A DNA stretch of 64,000 nt from Bacteroidetes bacterium 47-18 (GCA_001897155.1 MKSF01000033.1:186001-250000), one strand, 5' to 3'; shown: positions 28,275 to 36,671, numbered from the stretch's first letter. Program-made: numbers and translations. Notes: generated by a model not told the origin, from the sequence alone.

Positions 28275-28725
28275 AATATACTATAACAATAAAATGTATA
28301 TACAAAAAACACCCATCTCGAAAAATACGATTCTTTCAAGACAGGAAAACTCAATTATTTTATATAAATCTGGCCAAAGATTTTTAAATGCATTTTTACC
28401 CAATGTAAATATGGGTCTGCAAAGATACAAAAAAAAATCAAAAAACAATCAGGGTCATTAAAAAGATAAAAACACCACCGTTCTGCCATAAAATACAGCA
28501 ACCGCCCCCAAAAGGCACCCTGTCCGCTTAAAATGCAGTACCGGCTATTACCCGGAATATCTTTTTACAGCCTAAGAATAACGCGCTTACAAATTTATAA
28601 AAGACCTGCCGTTACTCAATAAAAAATCCCATATATACGTTAAATATTTCTGCAAGCCGCGCTATTCCGGCCCCGGCTATGAATTTATCCATATTATTGC
28701 ATTTTCCGGTAAAAATTTCAAGAAA
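28275..28725. other. 451-base gap between rpoB and a divergent lipoprotein gene
   Basis: The part next to rpoB is its leader of roughly 140 bases and a promoter (28420-28448). The remainder, AT-rich with scattered short open frames, shows nothing recognisable. No L10/L12 leader-like structure was recognised, as expected because rplJL is not here. Confidence 0.5.
28420..28448 (-). promoter_or_regulatory. promoter of rpoB
   Basis: On the minus strand TTG (28446-28448) is followed after 18 bases by TATCTTTG (28420-28427), a full consensus pair. It predicts an untranslated leader of about 140 bases for rpoB. Confidence 0.7.
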
Positions 28726-29043
28726 ATGCCCGTAAAATACAGGATCATCGCAGCAGCGCTGGCGCTATTACCCGCTTTCCAGTCCTGCACCCCGCTTTCA
28801 GATTGCTTCAGCTGTAGCGTGAGCTACCAGAATTATGAATGGACCACCGTCAACAGGGAGCGTGACAGCTCCTATACGGAACATAAAGAGTTCTGTAATG
28901 TGGACAGGAGCGTTATTTCGGATTTTATTGAAAGCAACCGGGATACTATCGTTATAGAAAGGCACTTCCCGGGAGCTGCCGCACCTTACCCAGATAAATT
29001 CGCCAAACGGGCAGATTGCTTCAGGTTTGTAAAGAAAAAATAA
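28726..29043 (+). CDS. small putative lipoprotein
   Basis: The 105-residue product has an N-terminal signal (about residues 1-20) with a lipobox-like FQSC, followed by five further cysteines (DCFSCS, FCNV, DCFRF). No family is recognised. The Cys-rich, polar remainder suggests a secreted or outer-membrane-anchored protein. Function unknown. A second small gene follows after 18 bases, suggesting a two-gene unit ended by the terminator at 29221-29256. Confidence 0.6.
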   Translation: MPVKYRIIAAALALLPAFQSCTPLSDCFSCSVSYQNYEWTTVNRERDSSYTEHKEFCNVDRSVISDFIESNRDTIVIERHFPGAAAPYPDKFAKRADCFRFVKKK

Positions 29044-29061
29044 ATACCGCCAGGATGCGTC

Positions 29062-29217
29062 ATGCAGCTTTTTAATCCTTTCATAGCGATCCCCTTATTG
29101 GTCATCATAGGCTTATACGGCTATTTCAGCCGGCGGGGCAAAAAGAGGGCGGCCCTGCTCTGGAGCGGTCTCGCAGCGCTGCTTATCATAGTGCTTTATA
29201 TTACCTGGCTGCTGTAA
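29062..29217 (+). CDS. 51-residue two-helix membrane protein
   Basis: A short open frame (MQLFNPFIAIPLLVIIG... to ...IVLYITWLL, stop TAA) encodes two hydrophobic helices at about residues 6-22 and 32-51, separated by a positively charged loop, SRRGKKR. The positive-inside rule puts the loop in the cytoplasm. It lies 18 bases after the small lipoprotein gene and just before a perfect terminator, which supports that it is translated. No family assignment. Confidence 0.55.
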   Translation: MQLFNPFIAIPLLVIIGLYGYFSRRGKKRAALLWSGLAALLIIVLYITWLL

Positions 29218-29220
29218 TCA

Positions 29221-29256
29221 AAAAAGGTTCCCGAATATGAGACCGGGAACCTTTTT
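29221..29256. terminator. bidirectional terminator
   Basis: AAAAAGGTTCCCG / CGGGAACCTTTTT is a 13-bp stem with a 10-base loop between the 51-residue gene and the convergent fumarylacetoacetase-type gene. Confidence 0.93.
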
Positions 29257-29279
29257 GGGATATCTTAATCTGCAACTAT

Positions 29280-30287
29280 TTAATGCGTCTTTTTAATCGC
29301 CAGCAGCGACCAGTCCGTGTCTACCTTCACCATATGATTGGTCAGTGTACCCAGTCCGTCAATCTCCATTTCCACCACGTCGCCGGGCTGCAGCCATTGC
29401 GGTACTGCCTGCGGGTTTTCCAGCTTTGCCGTTCCGTTCAGCTCCAGGAAGCAACCTGTGCCCACTGTACCGGAACCGATCACATCCCCGGGGTATACAT
29501 CCACACCATAGGCGCAACGCTCAATGATCTCCGCAAAGGTCCAGTCCATATCCGCCACATTACCTTCGCTCACCTGGATGCCATTAACCTTACAGGTCAT
29601 TTTCAGGTTGTAGTTATTCCCTGTATGATTTTCTTTGGCAGGCACCTTAAACGGCTCCAGCTCATCCGGGGTAACCAGCCACGGACCGATAACGGTCGAG
29701 AAGTCCTTACCTTTCGCAGGCCCGAGATTCAGCTTCATCTCTTCCATTTGCAAGACCCGTGCGCTCATATCGTTCATAATACAGAAACCGGCTATATACC
29801 GGTCCGCTTCCGCAGCGGTAAAGTTCCGGCCTTTCTTACCCAGCACACAGGCGATCTCCAGCTCAAAGTCCAGGTTTTTGAAATGATCCGGCATACATTC
29901 TACGGCACCGGGCCCCTGGATGGCATTATGATTGGTAAAATAGAAGATAGGATATTCATCAAACTCCGGTATCATCTCCACACCCCTGTTCCTGCGCGCC
30001 GCAAATACATGCTGGCGGAAGGCATAGCCGTCCCTGCAGGATGCAGGCCTGGGAACAGGCGCTATCAGTTGCACGTCGGACAGCGCAACCGAGGGAACGG
30101 CCTCAGGATTGCTTTTAATATGCTTATCCGCTTCTTTCGCGATCTCTGCGAGCTGCTCCCAGCGCTGCAGCATTTCCGTCAGGGTACGCGGCAGGCGGTC
30201 GGATGCTTCGTTTAAATTATATAACCTATCGCTGATCAGCAGCGCGGACTGCTCAGCTCCGTTGTTGAGATAAGTGGCTATTTTCAT
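29280..30287 (-). CDS. fumarylacetoacetate hydrolase family protein (probable fumarylacetoacetase)
   Basis: The 335-residue product belongs to the FAH superfamily, whose members cleave or isomerise 2-keto acids with a divalent metal. Metal-binding acids are in DFELEIACVLGKKGRNF (near residues 144-160), and NDMSARVLQMEEMKLNLGPAKGKDF plus the Lys in it form the active-site lid region. SGTVGTGCFLE is the conserved C-terminal loop. The DGYAFRQHV and NHNAIQGPG segments match the approximately 330-residue bacterial type used in tyrosine degradation. The presence of homogentisate dioxygenase at 18.7 kb supports fumarylacetoacetase activity. I chose the ATG at 30287 (MKIATYLNNG); the longer frame lacks FAH similarity and overlaps the divergent gene. 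Confidence 0.85.
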   Translation of the reverse strand: MKIATYLNNGAEQSALLISDRLYNLNEASDRLPRTLTEMLQRWEQLAEIAKEADKHIKSNPEAVPSVALSDVQLIAPVPRPASCRDGYAFRQHVFAARRNRGVEMIPEFDEYPIFYFTNHNAIQGPGAVECMPDHFKNLDFELEIACVLGKKGRNFTAAEADRYIAGFCIMNDMSARVLQMEEMKLNLGPAKGKDFSTVIGPWLVTPDELEPFKVPAKENHTGNNYNLKMTCKVNGIQVSEGNVADMDWTFAEIIERCAYGVDVYPGDVIGSGTVGTGCFLELNGTAKLENPQAVPQWLQPGDVVEMEIDGLGTLTNHMVKVDTDWSLLAIKKTH

Positions 30288-30323
30288 AACAGGAATAAAA
30301 TAGTATTGAACATATAATGGCAG

Positions 30324-30331
30324 CAAAGATA
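30324..30331 (-). promoter_or_regulatory. -7 box of the fumarylacetoacetase-type gene
   Basis: TATCTTTG on the minus strand lies 36 bases before the ATG at 30287; no proper -33 box was found. Confidence 0.5.
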
Positions 30332-30363
30332 ATTCATTCAAGGGATTTACACGAAGGAGATCG

Positions 30364-30371
30364 TATTTTTG
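30364..30371 (+). promoter_or_regulatory. -7 box of the GSCFA gene
   Basis: TATTTTTG lies 22 bases before the ATG at 30394 in the 106-base divergent space. No TTG at the -33 position. Confidence 0.5.
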
Positions 30372-30393
30372 CAGCCATAAGCTTTTCCGAAAC

Positions 30394-31389
30394 ATGCAAT
30401 TACAACTGCCTATCCACATCCCTTCCCCTGCTCCCCTCATCGAGCACCGGGACAGGATATTGCTTACAGGATCCTGCTTTACCGAGCATATGAGCGGCAG
30501 GCTGGCACAGGCCAAATGGCAGACGCTGGCCAACCCCAACGGCATCCTGTTCAATCCCTTAAGCGTAGCCGATGCCCTGGTGAGCTATATAGAGCACCGG
30601 GTCTATACGGAGGACAGCCTGTTTTATCTCAATGAATTATGGCAGCACTGGGATTTTCACTCGCGATTCTCCAATGTGGACAAGGCAACGGCACTGGAAG
30701 ATATGAACCGGAGCATCAGCAGCGCGCACCGGTTCCTGGAATCCGCGGACTGGCTTATCATTACCCTGGGATCGGCTTACCAGTATTTCGACCGGCATAC
30801 AGACAGCAGGGAGATACCTGTAGCCAACTGCCACAGGGCGCCGGGACAGTGGTTTGAAAAAAGGCTGCTGGGTACCGATGTGATAACCCGGACCCTGCAA
30901 AAAACGATAGAGGCATTAAGGCAGTTCAACCCATCCCTGAAGATAATGTTCACCATCAGCCCGGTAAGGCATATCAGGGACGGGATCATTGAGAATAACC
31001 GGAGCAAAGCGCGCCTGCTGGAGGCCGTACATACGCTGACCGAACAGAACGGGGCCTGCTTTTACTTCCCCGCCTACGAGCTGGCGATAGATGTGCTCCG
31101 GGATTACCGATTTTATGATATCGATATGGTACATCCCAATTATGCCTGTACCCAATATATCTGGGAGCAGTTTACATACACCTGCATGTCAGAGAAAGCA
31201 CGGGAAATAATGATGCTGATGAAGGATATCACTACCGCTTTCCAGCACCGCACACGTTTCCCCGACACCCGGGCGCACCAGCAGTTCCTGGGCACCTACA
31301 GCCGAAAAACAGCCGCGCTGGTACAGGCATATCCTTACGTGGACCTGGAAGCGGAACGCGCATATTTTGACGGCCACGCATCACTGTAG
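30394..31389 (+). CDS. GSCFA-domain protein
   Basis: The 331-residue protein carries the GSCFA motif as TGSCFTEHM (residues 26-34), which gives the family its name, and a matching HPNYACTQYIW segment near residue 249. The layout (Gly-Ser early, Asp/His late with intermediate VLITLGSAYQYF-like strand) recalls SGNH-type esterases, and the family is often placed close to them, but no substrate is known. No signal peptide is apparent. It is divergent from the fumarylacetoacetase-type gene; its last nine bases overlap the end of the convergent membrane protein gene. Confidence 0.85.
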   Translation: MQLQLPIHIPSPAPLIEHRDRILLTGSCFTEHMSGRLAQAKWQTLANPNGILFNPLSVADALVSYIEHRVYTEDSLFYLNELWQHWDFHSRFSNVDKATALEDMNRSISSAHRFLESADWLIITLGSAYQYFDRHTDSREIPVANCHRAPGQWFEKRLLGTDVITRTLQKTIEALRQFNPSLKIMFTISPVRHIRDGIIENNRSKARLLEAVHTLTEQNGACFYFPAYELAIDVLRDYRFYDIDMVHPNYACTQYIWEQFTYTCMSEKAREIMMLMKDITTAFQHRTRFPDTRAHQQFLGTYSRKTAALVQAYPYVDLEAERAYFDGHASL

Positions 31390-32745
31390 CTGCCGCTTCA
31401 ATCTGACAGCATCCCGTGCCTGCAGGTAAGCCAGGAAAAAGCTGAAGGGCAGCACCCAGATCACCCTCGCATTGAACCGTCCCAGGTAAGTGCTTAAAGA
31501 AGTGGTTATAAATATATTCAGGCAGCAGCAGGCTATAGCGGCCAGTATAATGTAGCTGTTCCGAAACCCGTTCTGCCTGTCTTTCGCCAGGTACATCCAG
31601 GCTGTGATGACCAGCAATACCAACATACCCCAGCGGGTCACCTGGTTGATGATCCCGAAATCAAAAGCGCCCTTTTGCTGCTTGGCTGCCTGGAATGCGG
31701 AGAAGCTCCCCGGGTAAAAGGCGCGGATATTATTCCAGGGGCTGGTATCTTCTATGAACCGGTGCACCCCGTCATCCACATTGGTTGCAAACAAGGTAAA
31801 GAAGGCATCTTTTATATTTGTCACGATATACCTTTCCATGTATTTCCCGGAGGTCAGTGTAGTCCTGATGATGCTTTCATACTCCTTTTTTACAGCGGGC
31901 TCAAGCCACCTGCCGCCACTGTGCGGCCAGCCATCCTGCCACATAAAATCCCATTGCCGCCCGTTGAAGCCGGTATCGCTTTTACAGATTTCATAGTTAT
32001 TGACAGGACAGGTTTCCTTTAACACCTCTTTCAGCAGCCCCATCTCCGCGATCCTGCTCATCAGGAAGATATGACCGGAGGGGTTAGGGCTGAATATTCC
32101 GCAGGAATTATAATTAATATTGGCAGCCAGGCAATAGATGGCTATCGTTCCCGTCAGTATAAGCAAGAGGCGGTTCCGGAGCGCACGCGCTTTCCTGAAC
32201 AGGGCGTAAATAATACCCGCAACGCAGCAGAGCAGGCAAAGCAGTAAAATAGAGTTATGGATGCTCGCAGCGATCAATATAATAATGATAAAATAAGCAT
32301 TCACGCCTTGGCTATTACGGCTGTGCCTTACCAGTCCCAGGACGGCCAGTACAAAGTAGGCCATAAAGATATCAGGGTTTACCTGGCTGACAAACCAGGC
32401 ATAAGGGGTCAGGCAGCTCAGGATCAGTATGTACACAAGGCTCAGCACACCTGCCCTTACCGCCGAAAAATGCTGCCGCAGCAACAGGAATACCAGCGAT
32501 GTGCCGATACAGCTCTGCACCACGACACATCCCATCGGGAAAATCGTTAAGCTGCTGACCCTGATAAAATAGGAATAAAATACAGACCTGTCTATGGGCG
32601 GCCGGGATTCGAACGCATGGGCGATATAGGCACCCGTATCGGGATTGACCAACGGAAAGGAGTTATACAAAGCCGGCCAGATGCCCGCCAGCACTGCTAT
32701 AGCCAGGAGCATGCTCACTTTCAGAACATTTCTAAAATCTTTCAT
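31381..32745 (-). CDS. polytopic membrane protein of unknown function
   Basis: The 454-residue protein has roughly ten hydrophobic segments: residues 9-28, about 75-95, 100-120, 130-145, 160-190, 200-215, and a group from 355 to 445. A soluble loop of about 140 residues separates the two groups. The N-terminal NSFPLVNPDTGAYIAHA and TPYAWFVSQVNPDIFMAYF segments resemble loop motifs of ArnT/PMT-like GT-C glycosyltransferases, suggesting lipid-linked sugar transfer, but this is weak inference. No close relative is recognised. It is monocistronic and convergent with GSCFA, with a 9-base overlap. Confidence 0.6.
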   Translation of the reverse strand: MKDFRNVLKVSMLLAIAVLAGIWPALYNSFPLVNPDTGAYIAHAFESRPPIDRSVFYSYFIRVSSLTIFPMGCVVVQSCIGTSLVFLLLRQHFSAVRAGVLSLVYILILSCLTPYAWFVSQVNPDIFMAYFVLAVLGLVRHSRNSQGVNAYFIIIILIAASIHNSILLLCLLCCVAGIIYALFRKARALRNRLLLILTGTIAIYCLAANINYNSCGIFSPNPSGHIFLMSRIAEMGLLKEVLKETCPVNNYEICKSDTGFNGRQWDFMWQDGWPHSGGRWLEPAVKKEYESIIRTTLTSGKYMERYIVTNIKDAFFTLFATNVDDGVHRFIEDTSPWNNIRAFYPGSFSAFQAAKQQKGAFDFGIINQVTRWGMLVLLVITAWMYLAKDRQNGFRNSYIILAAIACCCLNIFITTSLSTYLGRFNARVIWVLPFSFFLAYLQARDAVRLKRQLQ

Positions 32746-32855
32746 TTCCTTTTTTACTTAAAAATTGCCTGCCACCACCATTGATAACTATTAACACACT
32801 CCCGCTCTAAAACACCGGAAACGCGGTCTTTATTGTACAAGAAAAAATCTTTTTT

Positions 32856-32898
32856 AATAAATAGCCCGCAAGCGATGATCGCTTGCGGGCTATTTATT
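32856..32898. terminator. long hairpin terminator after smpB
   Basis: A 21-bp perfect inverted repeat, AATAAATAGCCCGCAAGCGAT with its complement, with AT-rich ends that supply a U-tract on both strands. It lies 10 bases beyond the smpB stop. Confidence 0.92.
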
Positions 32899-32908
32899 GC
32901 TATGCTCG

Positions 32909-33373
32909 CTACCAGTCCTTAGCTTTCAGACTTCTCTGGGCCTCTCTCTCTTTAATGGTATTACGCTTATCGTGCAGCTTCTTACCCCTTCCCAGCCCTA
33001 TCTTCAGCTTGGCAAAGCCGTTCTCATTGATAAAGCAGGCCAGCGGCACGATCGTATATCCTTTTTCCTTGATCTTCTGCTGCCAGCGCTTGAGCTCCTT
33101 CTTTTTCAGCAGCAGCTTCCGTTCCCTTGTAGGATCATGTCCCAGGTAGCCGGCATTCACATATTCCGCGATATGCAGGCTTTTGATCCACATCTCTCCC
33201 TTATGAAAAATACAGTAAGAGTCATTAAAGCTCACTTTCCCGGCCCTCACGGACTTGATCTCCGATCCCATCAGCACAATACCCGCAACTAATTCATCTT
33301 CAATTGCATACTCAAACGTAGCAGGCCTGTTCTTGATATATACATTATTATTTGACTTCTTATGACTCGACAT
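32909..33373 (-). CDS. smpB: SsrA-binding protein SmpB
   Basis: SmpB binds tmRNA and brings it to stalled ribosomes for trans-translation. The 154-residue product is of normal size. It starts with KNRPATFEYAIEDELVAGIVLMGSEIKSVR and has the conserved core NAGYLGHDPTRERKLLL, YTIVPLACFINENG and the C-terminal basic tail RGKKLHDKRNTIKEREAQR. The tmRNA gene itself was not found in the window. A -7 box lies 19 bases before the start and a tRNA-Cys gene lies upstream behind its own terminator. Confidence 0.97.
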   Translation of the reverse strand: MSSHKKSNNNVYIKNRPATFEYAIEDELVAGIVLMGSEIKSVRAGKVSFNDSYCIFHKGEMWIKSLHIAEYVNAGYLGHDPTRERKLLLKKKELKRWQQKIKEKGYTIVPLACFINENGFAKLKIGLGRGKKLHDKRNTIKEREAQRSLKAKDW

Positions 33374-33392
33374 AACACGCTATTAATTCACA

Positions 33393-33400
33393 CAAAATTA
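33393..33400 (-). promoter_or_regulatory. -7 box of smpB
   Basis: TAATTTTG on the minus strand, 19 bases before the smpB ATG; it overlaps the T-tract of the preceding tRNA-Cys terminator. No -33 box was seen. Confidence 0.45.
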
Positions 33401-33430
33401 AAAAATCCCACATAAATATGCAGGATTTTA
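33401..33430 (-). terminator. terminator of tRNA-Cys
   Basis: On the minus strand AAAATCC pairs with GGATTTT around an imperfect inner stem and is followed by a run of T. It lies just beyond the tRNA-Cys 3' end. Confidence 0.65.
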
Positions 33431-33432
33431 AG

Positions 33433-33503
33433 AGGTACCAACCGGATTCGAACCGATGTACGCGGTTTTGCAGACCGATGCCTAACCTCTCGGCCATGGT
33501 ACC
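33433..33503 (-). tRNA. tRNA-Cys (GCA)
   Basis: A 71-base cloverleaf folds with acceptor GGTACCA/TGGTACC, anticodon loop CTGCAAA (anticodon GCA) and T loop TTCGAAT. The discriminator base is U, as expected for cysteine tRNAs. CCA is not encoded. Confidence 0.96.
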
Positions 33504-33517
33504 GTTTGAGTGGGTGG

Positions 33518-33550
33518 CAAAGATAAGTATTGCTCCCCCAATTTGCCAAA
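33518..33550 (-). promoter_or_regulatory. promoter of tRNA-Cys
   Basis: TTTG (33547-33550) is followed after 21 bases by TATCTTTG (33518-33525) on the minus strand, 14 bases before the tRNA. Confidence 0.75.
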
Positions 33551-33755
33551 TTTTTCTCAGATAATTTTTACAGGCACCTGCCACGGCCTGTGGGGAAAGG
33601 CTGTTTCCTGTGCTGGCTGGTGGTTGGCGACCCGTTTTACAGCCCCGGAGCAGGTGGAAAAAGAGGCCCCCGTACCCCTGCTTTTTCCCGGTGCAAACGC
33701 CTGCTATCACATAAGTATTTTCTTTTGTAATATGAATATTTATACTGTCATATTC

Positions 33756-33786
33756 TTGTAATTTCTTAAACTAAAGCCTATTTTTG
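33756..33786 (+). promoter_or_regulatory. promoter of the nuo operon
   Basis: TTG (33756-33758) is followed after 20 bases by TATTTTTG (33779-33786), a full consensus pair, 36 bases before the nuoA ATG. Confidence 0.7.
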
Positions 33787-33822
33787 CGAGTTAGTGCATT
33801 ACTTTTTAAATCGTATTTTATC

Positions 33823-34218
33823 ATGCATCCGATATTGTTAAATATCTCAGGCAACCAGGAAGTTTCAGCGTTTGTACCGGTAGTTATTCATCTGATCGTT
33901 GCGGTTACATTTGTTGCACTGCTAATGGCCCTGACCCACCTACTGGGACCAAAAAGGAAGACCAGCGATAAGCTCATCAATTTTGAAAGCGGTATTGAGC
34001 AGATAGGGAACGCACGGCAGCCGATGGGTGTAAAATATTTCCTGGTAGCGATCCTGTTTATCCTGTTCGATGTGGAAGTGATCTTTTTCTACCCATATGC
34101 CACGAATATCAGGGAGCTTGGGCAGGAGGGATTCTTTGCTGTATTGATGTTTGTCGCATTTTTCATATGTGGTTTCATATACGTTCTTAAAAAAGGCGCT
34201 TTAAAATGGGAAGACTAA
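33823..34218 (+). CDS. nuoA: NADH-quinone oxidoreductase subunit A
   Basis: This is the first gene of a 14-subunit complex I operon. The 131-residue membrane subunit has three helices (about residues 17-38, 70-90 and 98-120). The conserved loop contains FESGIEQIGNARQPMGVKYFLVAI and ends FDVEVIFFYP, the hallmark of NuoA. It lies at the junction of the peripheral and membrane arms, near the quinone site. I chose the ATG at 33823, 36 bases after the nuo promoter, not an upstream TTG. nuoB follows after 63 bases. Confidence 0.96.
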   Translation: MHPILLNISGNQEVSAFVPVVIHLIVAVTFVALLMALTHLLGPKRKTSDKLINFESGIEQIGNARQPMGVKYFLVAILFILFDVEVIFFYPYATNIRELGQEGFFAVLMFVAFFICGFIYVLKKGALKWED

Positions 34219-34281
34219 GCACAGCTTTCCCATTTTTCATTTAGATATATAAAACGAATTATTTTAAAGGAGAACAGACTT

Positions 34282-34854
34282 ATGCCCCGTTCCATTCAAT
34301 ATAATCAAAATTCAAAAGTTACACAAACCCAGGAAATACCGGAGGGCTACTTCGGAGAGGGCTTTATGGCCACCAGCCTGGATAAGGTGATAGGGCTTGC
34401 CAGGGCAAATTCAATGTGGCCTTTACCTTTCGCAACATCCTGCTGCGGCATTGAGTTTATGGCCACGATGGGCGCCAACTATGACCTGGCCCGTTTCGGG
34501 TCGGAGCGGATGGCCTTCACGCCCCGCCAGTGCGATATGCTGCTGGTAGCCGGCACCATTTCCAAGAAGCTGGCGCCGGTACTGCGCCAGGTGTACCTGC
34601 AGATGGCGGAGCCCCGCTGGGTGATTGCCATCGGAGCCTGTGCCAGCAGCGGCGGTATTTTTGATTCCTATTCCGTATTGCAGGGCATAGACCAGGTGAT
34701 ACCGGTAGACGTATATGTGCCGGGATGCCCGCCAAGGCCGGAAGGCATACTGGATGGCGTGATGAAGCTGCAGGAGATCGTAAAGAATGAAAGCCTGAGA
34801 AGACGAAATTCCGACCATTACAAGGCATTGCTGAACAGCTACGGGATAGAATAA
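34282..34854 (+). CDS. nuoB: NADH-quinone oxidoreductase subunit B
   Basis: The 190-residue subunit carries the N2 iron-sulfur cluster that hands electrons to quinone. The cysteines are in FATSCCGIEFMA (near residues 52-53), in GACASSG (near 119) and in YVPGCPPRPE (near 149). The first two are adjacent, as required for N2. It is a soluble subunit of the connecting module. nuoC follows after 33 bases. Confidence 0.97.
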   Translation: MPRSIQYNQNSKVTQTQEIPEGYFGEGFMATSLDKVIGLARANSMWPLPFATSCCGIEFMATMGANYDLARFGSERMAFTPRQCDMLLVAGTISKKLAPVLRQVYLQMAEPRWVIAIGACASSGGIFDSYSVLQGIDQVIPVDVYVPGCPPRPEGILDGVMKLQEIVKNESLRRRNSDHYKALLNSYGIE

Positions 34855-34887
34855 TACTTTTAATAGCATTTTACTATTATCAAAACA

Positions 34888-35391
34888 ATGATTTTAAACA
34901 AGGATTATATACAGGAGAAGCTCACCGCCAGGTTTGGACATGATGTATCGGAATGGGATGAGCAATTCGGCATCATCAGCTTCAGGGTGGCACCATTAAA
35001 GAACCTGGAAGTAGTAAGCTACCTTTTTTCAGAAGCGGACCTGGGCTTTCAGTTCCTTACGGATATTACAGGTGTGCATTTCCCGGACAGGAAAGGAGAA
35101 GAGCTCTGCACCGTTACCCACCTGCACAACCTGCAGGCCAATGTAAGGCTTAAAATGAAGGCTTATGTCCCTGTTGAGCAGCCGGACACCTACTCCCTGG
35201 TGCCTCAATTTGCCGGCGCCAACTGGATGGAAAGAGAAACCTATGATTTTTACGGCATTAATTTCCTGGGACATCCTAACCTTACACGTATCCTGAACGC
35301 GGATGAAATGGACTATCACCCGATGCGTAAGGAGTACCCGATGGAAGACCCTACCCGTATGGACAAGGATGATGAAATGTTCGGCAGATAA
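34888..35391 (+). CDS. nuoC: NADH-quinone oxidoreductase subunit C
   Basis: The 167-residue protein is the 30-kDa-type subunit of the peripheral arm, recognised by LTDITGVHFPDR, ANWMERETYDFYGINFLGHPNLTRIL and the terminal YPMEDPTRMDKDDEMFGR region. nuoC and nuoD are separate genes, unlike the fused nuoCD of Escherichia coli. nuoD follows after 61 bases. Confidence 0.96.
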   Translation: MILNKDYIQEKLTARFGHDVSEWDEQFGIISFRVAPLKNLEVVSYLFSEADLGFQFLTDITGVHFPDRKGEELCTVTHLHNLQANVRLKMKAYVPVEQPDTYSLVPQFAGANWMERETYDFYGINFLGHPNLTRILNADEMDYHPMRKEYPMEDPTRMDKDDEMFGR

Positions 35392-35452
35392 TCAACCAAT
35401 CATTACCCACAAACTGACAGGCTGCACAGCAGCTTTCTCAATACAATAAGAT

Positions 35453-36667
35453 ATGGCTGACAAGCAAATCATATTACCCGAAGAAACGCTCGATAAGGAA
35501 TATACCACGATCAACCTGGGACCTACCCACCCCGCGACCCACGGTATCTTCCAGAATGTGATGAAAATAGACGGTGAAAAGGTCATCAGCACGGAAATGA
35601 CCGTAGGCTATATCCACCGCGCCTTTGAAAAGATTGCGGAAAGACGCCCCTACTACCAGGTAACACCGCTTACAGACCGGCTGAACTATTGCTCCGCCCC
35701 CATTAACAATTTCGGCTGGCATATGACCGTAGAGAAGCTGGCCGGCATAAAGATCCCGCCGCGCGTGGACTACCTGAGGGTTGTCATTATGGAGCTGGCG
35801 CGGATAGCCGACCACCTGGTCTGCAATTCCGTTATCGGTGTGGATACCGGCGCGCTGACCCCTTTTACCTATGTATTCCAGTGGCGGGAAAAGATTTACG
35901 AGATATATGAAAGCATCTGCGGTTCCCGGCTGACCACCAATATCGGCCGCATAGGCGGGTTTGAAAGGAACTTTACAGATGAGACCTGGGCCAAGATCCA
36001 CAAATTCATGGATGAGTTCCCGGCTATGCTGAAGGAATTTGAAGCCCTGCTGACCAGGAACCGCATCTTTATGGACCGTTGCATCGGCGCAGGTCCCATA
36101 TCAGCGGAAAAAGCATTAAGCTATAGCTTTACCGGCCCTAACCTCAGGGCTGCGGGCGTGGACTATGACGTAAGGGTACATACGCCTTACTCCAGGTATA
36201 ACGAGTTCAGCTTTGAAATACCCGTAGGCACGACCGGCGATGTATATGACCGGTACCTGGTGCGGAATAAGGAAATGTGGGAAAGCCTCAGCATTATACG
36301 GCAGGCGCTGGAAAAGCTGAAAGGACTGGACAGCAGCATCTACCATGCGGACGTTCCCGACTTTTATTTGCCGGAAAAAGCAGATGTATATACTAAAATG
36401 GAAGCGCTGATCTACCATTTCAAGATCGTTATGGGAGAAACAGACCTGCCATCAGGCGAGGTCTATCACGCTGTGGAAGGCGCCAACGGGGAGTTAGGCT
36501 ATTACCTGATCAGCGACGGGGGACGCACACCTTACAGGCTGCATTTCCGCCGTCCCTGCTTCATCTATTACCAGGCCTTTAATGAGCTGGTAGCCGGCGG
36601 GATGTTCAGTGATGCCATTATCACCCTAAGCTCTATCAATGTGATAGCCGGTGAGCTGGATGCGTAA
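35453..36667 (+). CDS. nuoD: NADH-quinone oxidoreductase subunit D
   Basis: The 404-residue 49-kDa-type subunit forms the quinone-binding cavity with NuoB. Landmarks are NLGPTHPATHG (near residues 21-31), with the quinone-site His, GYIHRAFEK, ELARIADHL and the C-terminal DPCF-like RPCFIYYQAF segment. It resembles the large subunit of [NiFe] hydrogenases without the nickel cysteines. The next complex I gene, nuoE, is displaced by 1005 bases that include an unrelated gene and a repeat fragment. Confidence 0.97.
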   Translation: MADKQIILPEETLDKEYTTINLGPTHPATHGIFQNVMKIDGEKVISTEMTVGYIHRAFEKIAERRPYYQVTPLTDRLNYCSAPINNFGWHMTVEKLAGIKIPPRVDYLRVVIMELARIADHLVCNSVIGVDTGALTPFTYVFQWREKIYEIYESICGSRLTTNIGRIGGFERNFTDETWAKIHKFMDEFPAMLKEFEALLTRNRIFMDRCIGAGPISAEKALSYSFTGPNLRAAGVDYDVRVHTPYSRYNEFSFEIPVGTTGDVYDRYLVRNKEMWESLSIIRQALEKLKGLDSSIYHADVPDFYLPEKADVYTKMEALIYHFKIVMGETDLPSGEVYHAVEGANGELGYYLISDGGRTPYRLHFRRPCFIYYQAFNELVAGGMFSDAIITLSSINVIAGELDA

Positions 36668-36671
36668 TATT

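Larger units (their letters stand above)
33504..33822. other. 319-base divergent gap between tRNA-Cys and nuoA
   Basis: It holds the tRNA-Cys promoter at 33518-33550 and the nuo promoter at 33756-33786. The 200 bases between them contain only frames without recognisable products. Confidence 0.55.

Noticed and set aside
30288-30554. N-terminal extension of the fumarylacetoacetase-type protein by 89 residues
   Set aside because: The extension overlaps a divergent gene's start and its promoter, and only the part from 30287 matches the family.
33360-33710. 116-residue minus-strand frame over tRNA-Cys
   Set aside because: It covers the tRNA, its terminator and its promoter, and the product has no family features.
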